Positions 9,001-14,703 of a DNA stretch of 56,905 bases are shown here, in pieces. The DNA is taken from assembly GCA_017556805.1 (NCBI GenBank), contig JAFYMC010000009.1, positions 1-56,905 of the forward strand. The letters are read 5' to 3'. Every line of letters begins with the position of its first letter. Within the stretch, counting starts at the first letter, position 1. Source of the stretch: Lachnospiraceae bacterium. Its GTDB lineage: Bacteria > Bacillota > Clostridia > Lachnospirales > Lachnospiraceae. A model generated the notes under the pieces. The model was not told the origin of the DNA, did no database searches, and saw only the letters and a list, made by a program, of their open reading frames with translations. Made by a program: the position numbers and the translations under genes.

Positions 9001-9122
9001 TTTTTATATCCAACTTCAAAAGACACTAACTTGTCTCTTAATATAGTCTGGGTCTTGTCATAGTATAAACTTGATTTTAGTTTCTTATAGGCTATTTTAA
9101 ATAGTTTTGCATTGATCTCCAT
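6084..9122 (-). CDS. reverse transcriptase-nitrilase fusion, DRT type 1 (UG1) defence protein
   Basis: A 1012-residue two-domain protein. The N-terminal half is a reverse transcriptase of the UG/Abi type: motif A VVVLTLDFRRFYYSVD with D191, motif B IGFLPSNVLANYAL (253-266) and motif C FGRYVDDVIIV with D287 and D288. A long helical region (about 450-720) follows. The C-terminal part (about 728-1000) is a carbon-nitrogen hydrolase domain with an intact Glu-Lys-Cys triad: E780 in IMPESYMPF, K840 in FHLKTHYAP and C879 in VYCCYEL. RT plus nitrilase in this order defines the defence-associated reverse transcriptase type 1 (UG1), known to protect against phage. The template RNA and the nitrilase substrate are unknown. 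A HEPN gene ends 13 bases upstream, suggesting co-transcription. It is very AT-rich. Confidence 0.92.
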   Translation of the reverse strand: MEINAKLFKIAYKKLKSSLYYDKTQTILRDKLVSFEVGYKNIDSYLEEIAEAFLNEETREKMFEEILSSISYYAFPKRLAPEKADMIKNYSMKKIDIVDNQYFIDMDIRGHVLGVLWLLLIGYRVDKNMYKHSYGNRIRENLYNEFSEAPTYSPYLFEPYFQQYEGWRDTAMNEAMQHLHTGQDVVVLTLDFRRFYYSVDITKELFDGIYAEEIESTEGECDELKALHYFMLRIIENYSSCCVEFEGKNILPIGFLPSNVLANYALRNFDKAILDGWNPIYFGRYVDDVIIVDKIESNSDLFKKSQENDLNADDIISFFLEQCSGWKGLNGVECEYGVRYALLHKLEYDEENVDDKDKKFKYVLNKLYNPVKNDDSQIVIQNDKVKIFYFRAGESDALITCFKENIAKNKSEFRHMPEDEAVFQKDDYSKIYDLQNDETINKFRGISGISIDKYELSKLLGKHLRIGGLIRDVRETGFERQICKILSPRVIIENYNVWEKIIEILVINESWDSLKNTINSIADAIDSLEYGNNDILSEVKKTLQLYLYATLSRALALVWGTEVDEFTEFLCEQYISRNYNSQMIVKQLWKKHRKDYCKTRMVDKSVMPILVDMLKMGKIYKTEDTLNLCDFQQMLLYSKDAWKSDYVYYPYLVTMYDFSMVSCIEQLKASENHFGKLESIYSDQINNYVISNYVVSDNISVVEQLIRVNKFDDKNAFVVQVSGEKKERLRIAIANVRLHHDNFEKVVIDKPNRSYQRYKDLSRIVNAAIDEKADMLIMPESYMPFEWLATVARTCARNNLAIVTGIEHVKVDKKVFNLTATILPYEDLLNKSALISFHLKTHYAPAEKQEINGYRLEEMTGKHYELYQWHDCYFPVYCCYELTSIMERSIFQSYADFLVAIEWNKDINYYSNILESLSRDIHCYCVQVNSSDYGDSRITKPSKTEEKDIIRTKGGINSTILVDEIDIRKIREFQLKEYNLQAYDKSFKPTPPGFDPEIVLQKIKGEDLLKNG

Positions 9123-9135
9123 TTATCCATTCCCT

Positions 9136-9729
9136 TCATTTATCTTCTGCTTTTCCAACAAGTTCTTTTAGCAACTCCTTATATTTATCTCCTTCATTGC
9201 CAAATAAAATTTCATTAATAACTGATAGCATTATTGCCTGTCCGCCACAAACGCCATCCTTATCATAATCTTCCGGTATATCCTCCCCTGATATTGGTAT
9301 CTCAATTTCGTTTATCCACCACTTGTCAAGTTTATTATATATTCTCAACATTTCCGCGAATAACTGTGCCTCTTCTTCTTTAAATCCCATACATAGGTTT
9401 TTAAGTAATTCGTGTGTAATATCATTCCTTTTTTTACGTATTTTTTGATATGTACTATAATCTTCCTCTGTAATAGCGCCTGCTTCAACAAACCATTTTA
9501 ACGATGCATTTTCAAGATTCTTATCTAGTCCCCTAACATTCTTTTTAAAGTCATCGGACTCATCACATATAAATTTTTCATCCTCCATATAAAAATGCTC
9601 AGAATAAAGGCTTCTAACTTGCTCTATCACAAACTCTTTCAAGCATTCATAGTACATAACAAAAACAGCCGCAAAATTCACATTAAACTTTAAAATATCC
9701 TCATCCAGAATATTCTTCCACTTATCCAC
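9136..9729 (-). CDS. HEPN-superfamily protein with RX4H motif, adjacent to the RT-nitrilase
   Basis: The 197-residue, largely helical acidic protein has KIRKKRNDITHELLKNL; R101 and H106 form the R-X4-H signature of catalytically active HEPN ribonucleases, with the usual polar residue after the Arg (N102). The start is GTG at 9729, preceded by AAGGAG at 7 bases. It ends 13 bases before the RT-nitrilase gene and starts 39 bases after the membrane-anchored gene, so the three appear to form one operon. As family knowledge, HEPN RNases often act as effectors in abortive defence. That this one works with the RT is inference. The C-terminal half (about 135-197) is not recognised. Confidence 0.72.
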   Translation of the reverse strand: MDKWKNILDEDILKFNVNFAAVFVMYYECLKEFVIEQVRSLYSEHFYMEDEKFICDESDDFKKNVRGLDKNLENASLKWFVEAGAITEEDYSTYQKIRKKRNDITHELLKNLCMGFKEEEAQLFAEMLRIYNKLDKWWINEIEIPISGEDIPEDYDKDGVCGGQAIMLSVINEILFGNEGDKYKELLKELVGKAEDK

Positions 9730-9768
9730 AAACGCACTCCTTAAATTCTCTAAAGATACTCTTCTTTA

Positions 9769-10812
9769 TCACTCATAATACCTTACCAGTACCTCCAGCC
9801 TATCATCATCAACATTGTGTTTTACAATCTGCCCATATGCAATTATTTCAGTACCTTTTTTTAACGATAACACATCCATGTCTTCTGTATTTTTGAAATA
9901 TAAAAATACATACCTTGATGTTGGTAACACATAGCTCTCACTTCTCTCATTATATAAAACGCAGTTCCAAACATTATCATGTATATTCTCTGGCGACTCC
10001 CACTGTCCTAAATATTTTCTTTTAGCTTCGTCTCCTGTAAACCGTTCGCCGTAGCTTGTTTTTACATGAATTTTTACATGTCTTCCAGTCAACGCATACT
10101 TTGAGCTTACAATATCATACATGCACATAGAATCACAATATTGGATATAATCTTCCAACGGCAATTCACTCATCCCTTCAATGTTTTTTGTTACTCCTGT
10201 ATAATCCGAGTTTATTGCATCCTTTTTGGCATATTCCTCTTCTTCTGCCTTTCTCTCTTCTTCTATTTCTTCCAAATTCTTAGCTTGTTCAGGTTTTTCC
10301 CCATACTGTCTGATATAGTCTGCGTAATACATTCTGATTATAGGCACATTCTTTCCGTTCTTCTGATTGTATGTAATATCTTCAACAATACCATAGACTC
10401 TCATGATATCCTCTGACTGCATATCATAATCATCCCATAACCGATAATCCCTCAATTTATATACCCTATATGTATTTTGAAAAGCATCTAAATCCTCAAT
10501 GAAATCTTCTAACGCAGCTCCTGTATATACCCGACACCCGTCTTCTGGCTCTTTGTGTTCAAAAGCAACCAACTCTTTTGTTACATACTTACCTATATAA
10601 CTTTCGTCAATATCATTATAGATAATTTCTTCGCATGCCATCTTAAATGCTACAGAATCGTAAACTATCTCTGGCGTTTCTACCGAAGAAAATACTTCAT
10701 CTTTTTTATTTTCATCTTCCTTATCTTCTCTTTTATCCGCCGTTTTCCCAAAAAACAAAAAAATCAACAGCACAATCAGCGTAACGATATACAGTTTCCA
10801 CTTTTTATTCAT
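9769..10812 (-). CDS. membrane-anchored protein with two OB-like domains, unknown function
   Basis: The 347-residue protein has a single N-terminal membrane segment (about 6-22), a charged linker (KREDKEDENKKDE), a first domain (about 48-170) and a second domain (about 205-347) joined by a Glu-rich helix (EEIEEERKAEEEEYAKK). Both domains share a plan, helix then a strand such as YIGKYV or LTGRHVKI and a closing strand such as VYGIVEDI or AYGQIVKH, resembling duplicated OB-fold (tRNA_anti-like) domains; this is a weak structural guess. It is the first gene of the operon with the HEPN and RT-nitrilase genes and has its own extended -10 promoter. It could be a membrane sensor or anchor for the defence system. 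Confidence 0.55.
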   Translation of the reverse strand: MNKKWKLYIVTLIVLLIFLFFGKTADKREDKEDENKKDEVFSSVETPEIVYDSVAFKMACEEIIYNDIDESYIGKYVTKELVAFEHKEPEDGCRVYTGAALEDFIEDLDAFQNTYRVYKLRDYRLWDDYDMQSEDIMRVYGIVEDITYNQKNGKNVPIIRMYYADYIRQYGEKPEQAKNLEEIEEERKAEEEEYAKKDAINSDYTGVTKNIEGMSELPLEDYIQYCDSMCMYDIVSSKYALTGRHVKIHVKTSYGERFTGDEAKRKYLGQWESPENIHDNVWNCVLYNERSESYVLPTSRYVFLYFKNTEDMDVLSLKKGTEIIAYGQIVKHNVDDDRLEVLVRYYE

Positions 10813-10856
10813 GTTCTCCCTCTCAAATTTGAAAAATTCACTGCGTCTACATTTAA

Positions 10857-10862
10857 ATTATA
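10857..10862 (-). promoter_or_regulatory. extended -10 promoter of the RT-nitrilase operon
   Basis: Minus-strand TGGTATAAT stands about 45 bases upstream of the membrane-protein start. A good -35 is not evident (TATGAC at 18 bases). It would drive the membrane protein, HEPN and RT-nitrilase genes. Confidence 0.55.
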
Positions 10863-10961
10863 CCATACTCTTCCCTATTCGTCATAAAAAACTTAATCCT
10901 TCAAAACCTTTATCCATATATACAAATCTCATCAACCTCGCCACCCAAAACTTGCTCAAAA

Positions 10962-11090
10962 CCAACCCAGCAAGCAGTGCCTCCTGGTACCAATCCGGCA
11001 TTTTTGCTTGTTGGTTCTCCTGCCCCAATCCCCAAAATCGTTCTCCTTCGGAGTCCGGCTACGCACTCATTCTGAGCGCTAAGGACGTTT
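10962..11090. repeat. structured repeat, copy B
   Basis: Located just after the XRE regulator stop and before the RT operon promoter. The hairpin (10962-11014) has outer arms AACC/GGTT, then AGCAAGCA/TGCTTGTT, inner arms TGCC/GGCA and a GGTACC loop. In copy A the inner arms are TGCATAA/TTATGCA, so the stem is kept while its sequence changes. It is followed by the same CTCCTTCGGAG, CGGCTACGC and CTGAGCGCT segments. Confidence 0.75.
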
Positions 11091-11097
11091 GAGATTT

Positions 11098-11919
11098 TTA
11101 TATTTTCTCCTTCCCCATCCTCTCAAGAATATGCCGAAACAACTCGTGAAACATCTGTGTCTCCGTCTCATCCAAGTCCGCCATCCCGGAGCCGGTCAGC
11201 ACAGAAGTGACGATGTCTGCCATCTCGGTTTCGGATACTTTTCGCGTCAGTTGTATCTGATCGCTTTGCGTTTTTATCTCTGTGAGCTGCTCCTTAAATT
11301 CCGTGCGACTAATATCCTCCGGTGTGTTCTGATAGTCTGCTTTGATGTCCTTTACCATGGACAGGAAGATGTTCCGCAGTTTGTTTAGGTCCGCTTCCTC
11401 TCCGCTGATTTTCTCCAAATTCAGACGTCGCACATCCCCGGCGATTTCATTCTTTTTCTCCGGGTGATCCTTGGCAATGTCTTTGAGGCTGGCGGTTGCC
11501 AGATTGATAATATCGTTTCGGGATTGTAGTCCTTCCTTGTGGTCATCTTTAAAATAGGCCTCAGCCGCATCCAGTAAAAGTGCAAAGCGCGGATGCTCCA
11601 TCAGGCGACTTAACATTGCTCCGTCCACCTTCCCTGAGAGGAGTAAAAGAAGTGCCTTGTTTGACAGGCCCAACTCCTCCAGTTCCGCATTTTTCGCTGT
11701 CGTCACCTTCGTCATTCCCAGCAAATAGTCCGTGGACACCCGGAAGTATTTTGCCAGCTTTACAAGAATGTCGTTGCTGACATTTGTAATTTCTCCCCGC
11801 TCGATACGACTGAGAGAAGATGCCGGGATGCCGATGGCTGCGCACAATTCTTTTTGCGAAAGTCCCGCCTGCACCCGCAGGTCGGTGATCTTTTCATTTA
11901 TGGTCAAATTTGTATTCAT
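11098..11919 (-). CDS. XRE-family transcriptional regulator
   Basis: A 273-residue protein with an N-terminal helix-turn-helix of the Cro/C1 type (about residues 9-66: LSQKELCAAIGIPASSLSRIERGEI, YFRVSTDYLLGM) and a long helical, charged C-terminal region without a recognised enzymatic or peptidase motif. It is divergent from the SHOCT-like gene and the recombinase across a 331-bp intergenic region holding two palindromes, so it probably controls these promoters and its own. Its base composition is closer to that of the recombinase than to the AT-rich cargo, suggesting it belongs to the element's core module. Confidence 0.85.
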   Translation of the reverse strand: MNTNLTINEKITDLRVQAGLSQKELCAAIGIPASSLSRIERGEITNVSNDILVKLAKYFRVSTDYLLGMTKVTTAKNAELEELGLSNKALLLLLSGKVDGAMLSRLMEHPRFALLLDAAEAYFKDDHKEGLQSRNDIINLATASLKDIAKDHPEKKNEIAGDVRRLNLEKISGEEADLNKLRNIFLSMVKDIKADYQNTPEDISRTEFKEQLTEIKTQSDQIQLTRKVSETEMADIVTSVLTGSGMADLDETETQMFHELFRHILERMGKEKI

Positions 11920-12250
11920 GTAATCTCCCTTCTTATAGAAACACTGATTGACTCAGTGTGACCCGGAATTCTTCGACAGACAACACTACACAATATGTCC
12001 CCGCAAAAAAATTTCCGAAAGCACCAAATCTCTCCGTCCCTCCACAATTCCAGTTTAACATTCCCCGCCTTTGCCTGTCAATTGCAAATCTGCAATTCCA
12101 ACTCTCCCAGAAAGCACCACATTTGCAACTCTGCCCAAACCACGGTTTTTCGAAAATTTCATGGTATCCTTTCCTCACAACCGGTTGTTATGCGCATAGA
12201 ACAAAACGGCACTCATAGACTCTAATAACCGGATTTTTAGGGAGTATGCG
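11920..12250. promoter_or_regulatory. divergent control region with two palindromes
   Basis: This 331-bp non-coding stretch lies between the XRE gene and the SHOCT-like gene. It holds a perfect 12-bp palindrome, ACAACCGGTTGT, at 12177-12188, with a half-site TAACCGG at about 12228, and an inverted repeat ATTGCA-AATC-TGCAAT at 12081-12096, with a related ATTTGCAA at 12121. These are candidate operators for the XRE protein. No clear sigma-A promoter was assigned. Confidence 0.5.
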
Positions 12251-12430
12251 ATGCCAGAACCAAAAGGACTTTCAGAGACAGAAAAGGAGAATCGCATGGA
12301 GAATTATTTTACCAAAGAACAGCGGGAGCTGATTCATAAACAGTTAAAGCGCGGCATTTACCATGAATTATATTTGCGGGAACTCATTACCGACGAGCAG
12401 TTAGATTACTTGCTTAGCCACAATGTGTAA
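12251..12430 (+). CDS. small SHOCT-like protein upstream of the recombinase
   Basis: This 59-codon gene starts at ATG 12251, six bases after AGGGAG. The product has an acidic start, then NYFTKEQRELIHKQLKRG and a C-terminal LRELITDEQLDYLLSH, which resembles the SHOCT-type oligomerisation helix pair. It ends 74 bases before the recombinase start, in the same direction. Small charged proteins beside large serine recombinases can be recombination directionality factors or regulators; no such activity can be shown from sequence. Confidence 0.6.
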   Translation: MPEPKGLSETEKENRMENYFTKEQRELIHKQLKRGIYHELYLRELITDEQLDYLLSHNV

Positions 12431-12437
12431 CTTTTAC

Positions 12438-12481
12438 TTGCACATCACCGGAATCGGTACTATACTGAAACTGGTGATGTG
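12438..12481 (+). promoter_or_regulatory. recombinase promoter bracketed by a 9-bp inverted repeat
   Basis: TTGCAC (12438-12443), a 17-base spacer and TATACT (12461-12466) form a sigma-A-like promoter. CACATCACC (12441-12449) and GGTGATGTG (12473-12481) are exact inverted repeats whose centres are 32 bp apart and that flank the -10 box. This is a likely repressor site controlling recombinase synthesis. Confidence 0.75.
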
Positions 12482-12504
12482 TCATTCCCGAAAAGGAGGA
12501 CACA

Positions 12505-14157
12505 ATGAATCATAAAAAACTTAGAGTTGCCGCATATTGCAGAGTTTCAACAGACAAAGACGACCAGACCAATTCCTTACTCAGCCAGCGCAAGTATTTT
12601 ACGGAATACATCACACGTCACGAGGATTGGATTTTGCAGGACGTGTATTACGATGAGGGCATCAGCGGTACCCAGACAAAGAAGCGTATCGGCTTCAACA
12701 CCATGATTGAGGAGGCCCTGCGGGGCGGTATCGACCTAATCCTCACAAAGGAGGTGTGCCGGTTCGCACGAAATACCGTGGACACCCTCCACTACACCAG
12801 ACTGCTTAAGGACAAGGGCATCGGCGTGATCTTTACCATCGATAACATCGACACCAGAGACGCCGACGTGGAGCTTCGTTTGACCATTATGGCCAGCATC
12901 GCGCAGGAGGAGAGCCGTAAGACCTCCGAGCGTGTGAAATGGGGTCAGAAGCGTCGCATGGAGCAGGGCGTAGTGTTCGGCAGAGACATGATTGGGTACA
13001 CCGTCCGGAACGGCGAGCTGACCGTGAACGAAGCGGAGGTTTCTCTCGTTCGTGCCGTCTTTCACAAGTACACCAACGAAGGAAAGGGCACCCACGTTAT
13101 CGCAAGGGAGCTGATGGAGGAAGGGCTTCGCCCACCCCGGGTAAAGCTTTGGTCCAACACCGTAATCTTGCGGATGCTTCGGAACGAAAAGTATGTAGGT
13201 GACCTGTGTCAGAAGAAAACCTACACCCCCAACTACCTGACACATGCAAAGAAATACAATCGGGGTGCCGAAGAGATGGTCTATATCAAGGGCCACCACG
13301 AACCCATCATCGACCGGGAGCTTTGGAACCGCACCCAGGCGGAGCTGAAACGTCGCTCCCCTTCCGAGGCGATTAAAACCAAGCACAGCAACCGTTACTG
13401 GTGTAGCGGAAAGCTCTGTTGCGGCGCATGCGGGCATCACTTTGTCAGCCGTACCAAAAAGCTGGCTGATGGTAGCACCTACAAGGCATGGCGCTGTTAC
13501 GCCTTTGCCAACCACGGCACCGCAAAAACCATGGACACCGGCGAGGCCGTCGGATGTAGCAACGGTTCCATCAACGAACGGGCTTTGCTGAGCTGCGTAC
13601 ATCATTGCATCCGCCAGTTTCAGGCAAACCGCAAGGCACTGAAACAAGAGCTTTTGCAGGAGCTCACCGGAGCCAAAAGTGTAAACGATACCGGGATCGA
13701 CGTTTCCGGCATTCACGAAAAGCTGGAGGCGTTAAACACCAAGAAGCGAAAAGCCGTGGATTTAATGTTGGATGGCTTGATTTCCAAGGTGGAATTACAA
13801 GAGCAGACCAAATGGTACGATGACCAGATCGAGAAATTGAACAAGCTGTTACAGGGCGTGCAAAAGGAAGACGATATGCGAAGCCGGCAGCTGAACCTGT
13901 TCCGGCAGTATAACTCCGTCTTGGACGAGATTATGACCTTCGACGAATCGAACCTTGGCTTGTACCGGGAGCTGGTAGAGAAAATCACCGTCTATCCCGG
14001 CAGTGTGGTAGAGATTTGGTTCCGTGAAATTCCCTTCGGCATGAAACTAAAAATTCGGTCCCATGGAAGGGCCGAAGACTACACCACAGAAATTCTTGAA
14101 ACCGAAATTTTAACGCAACCTACCGAAAATAGCATTTATGCCCCAGAGGCTTCTTAA
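12505..14157 (+). CDS. large serine recombinase of the element
   Basis: A 550-residue site-specific recombinase that would integrate and excise the element. The N-terminal resolvase domain (about 6-150) begins RVAAYCRVSTDKDDQTNSL with catalytic S15, and has RFARNTVDTL and the helix E leading SERVKWGQKRR. The recombinase domain (about 160-270, WSNTVILRMLRNEKYVGD) and a zinc ribbon follow, with C306, C309, C331 and C351. A coiled-coil insert lies at about 365-460. The length is normal for the family and the frame is intact. AAAGGAGGACACA precedes the ATG. It is the gene nearest the right attachment site, 98 bases away, the usual position for such an integrase. It runs antiparallel to cotJC. Confidence 0.95.
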   Translation: MNHKKLRVAAYCRVSTDKDDQTNSLLSQRKYFTEYITRHEDWILQDVYYDEGISGTQTKKRIGFNTMIEEALRGGIDLILTKEVCRFARNTVDTLHYTRLLKDKGIGVIFTIDNIDTRDADVELRLTIMASIAQEESRKTSERVKWGQKRRMEQGVVFGRDMIGYTVRNGELTVNEAEVSLVRAVFHKYTNEGKGTHVIARELMEEGLRPPRVKLWSNTVILRMLRNEKYVGDLCQKKTYTPNYLTHAKKYNRGAEEMVYIKGHHEPIIDRELWNRTQAELKRRSPSEAIKTKHSNRYWCSGKLCCGACGHHFVSRTKKLADGSTYKAWRCYAFANHGTAKTMDTGEAVGCSNGSINERALLSCVHHCIRQFQANRKALKQELLQELTGAKSVNDTGIDVSGIHEKLEALNTKKRKAVDLMLDGLISKVELQEQTKWYDDQIEKLNKLLQGVQKEDDMRSRQLNLFRQYNSVLDEIMTFDESNLGLYRELVEKITVYPGSVVEIWFREIPFGMKLKIRSHGRAEDYTTEILETEILTQPTENSIYAPEAS

Positions 14158-14184
14158 AAAGCATCCCTACAAAGCAAAAGCAGT

Positions 14185-14217
14185 CTCTGAAACCCGCTAA
14201 AATCAAGGGTTTCAGAG
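14185..14217 (+). terminator. hairpin after the recombinase gene
   Basis: CTCTGAAACCC and GGGTTTCAGAG are exact inverted repeats of 11 bp around an 11-base loop, 28 bases after the recombinase stop. No T-run follows, so it may be a weak terminator or a protein-binding site near attR. Confidence 0.5.
14198..14212 (+). repeat. 15-bp direct repeat, right copy
   Basis: TAAAATCAAGGGTTT, identical to 3772-3786. It forms the loop and part of the 3' arm of the hairpin at 14185-14217. Confidence 0.85.
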
Positions 14218-14247
14218 GTCCCCGCGCCCTGTGGGGCACCAGCGAAT

Positions 14248-14262
14248 CACCTGTGCCGATAT
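14248..14262 (-). other. right attachment site (attR-like junction) inside cotJC
   Basis: Minus-strand reading gives cotJC sequence GATATC, the dinucleotide GG (14256-14257), then CACAGGTG from the element. Combined with the left junction this gives an attP reading CACCTGTG-GG-CACAGGTG, a perfect inverted repeat, and an attB reading GATATC-GG-CACCGAGG. Confidence 0.85.
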
Positions 14263-14440
14263 CCGTCAGTAACCCTGCCACTTCCCGGTACGGCATAGCA
14301 TATCTCTGGGAAAGGTAACGCATACTCGCCGCCAATTCACCGTCCGGTCCTCCAAACTGGCTCATGATGACCATAGCTAACTTCGGGTTAGTCTGCTTAA
14401 TGTTTACCGGATACTGTAATCTTCTTTCATAACTCCACAT
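14256..14440 (-). CDS. cotJC: cotJC, 5' segment (split gene)
   Basis: The first 61 codons of CotJC plus the shared core: MWSYERRLQYPV, SQFGGPDGELAASMRYLSQR and VAGLLTDIGT match the N-terminus of the CotJC/manganese-catalase family, including the first metal-site helix. Past the junction the frame continues into the element as GDSLVPHRARGP and ends at 14120 inside the recombinase gene on the other strand; this tail is foreign. The ATG at 14440 overlaps the cotJB stop as TAATG, so translation is coupled. In the integrated state the encoded protein lacks two thirds of the catalase domain and should be inactive. Confidence 0.9.
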
Positions 14441-14703
14441 TACTTACACGCTCCTTCCCACGGCCACGGGTATTCTACCCATTTCCAACAATCATCGCAA
14501 AAACAATCATAGGAGGAAAGCGGTCCGTAACATGCCGTATATTCCTTTACCATCTGCTCTCTTACCGCGCACATATTCCGGTAATAGGCTAATGCCTCCT
14601 CACACTTCGGATGTGTATCCAAAAACAGGCGCGCCTCGTCCATGGCAAAGCTTGCTTCGTTTATCTTGTGCAGCAACGTCATTCTTTCTTTTTCAGCGCC
14701 CAT
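14440..14703 (-). CDS. cotJB: spore coat protein CotJB
   Basis: An 87-residue protein with the CotJB pattern: LLHKINEASFAMDEARLFLD, then LDTHPKCEEALAYYR and a tail rich in aromatic residues ending WKWVEYPWPWE. CotJB is a small coat component made in the mother cell with CotJA and CotJC. Its ATG overlaps the cotJA stop (TGATG) and its stop overlaps the cotJC start (TAATG), so the three genes are translationally coupled. There are five cysteines, more than a typical housekeeping protein of this size. Confidence 0.88.
   Translation of the reverse strand: MGAEKERMTLLHKINEASFAMDEARLFLDTHPKCEEALAYYRNMCAVREQMVKEYTACYGPLSSYDCFCDDCWKWVEYPWPWEGACK

Larger units (their letters stand above)
3733..14257. 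mobile_element. 10,523-bp skin-like intervening element in cotJC with serine recombinase and defence cargo
   Basis: The element is bounded by the two halves of cotJC and by the shared core GGCAC. Exact removal of 10,523 bp restores the cotJC frame. Contents from left: repeat-rich end, HepT/MntA-type pair, DPDNG-motif protein, structured repeat, RT-nitrilase (DRT type 1), HEPN protein, membrane-anchored protein, second structured repeat, XRE regulator, SHOCT-like small protein, large serine recombinase. No phage structural, replication or conjugation genes are present. Base composition is mosaic: the line at 7381 is 30% G+C, the line at 12961 about 62%. Skin in sigK and SPbeta in spsM are known precedents for recombinase-excised elements in sporulation genes. 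Whether this one excises during sporulation is inference. Confidence 0.9.

Noticed and set aside
6084-9122. Retron or group II intron reverse transcriptase
   Set aside because: The C-terminal nitrilase domain and lack of a maturase or msr/msd region place it with UG/DRT enzymes; no intron domain V was seen nearby.
12736-13716. 326-codon frame antisense to the recombinase
   Set aside because: It mirrors the G+C-rich recombinase gene, has no ribosome binding site and resembles no family.
3733-14257. Prophage or conjugative element
   Set aside because: No capsid, tail, portal, terminase, relaxase or type IV secretion genes are present; only a recombinase, regulators and cargo.
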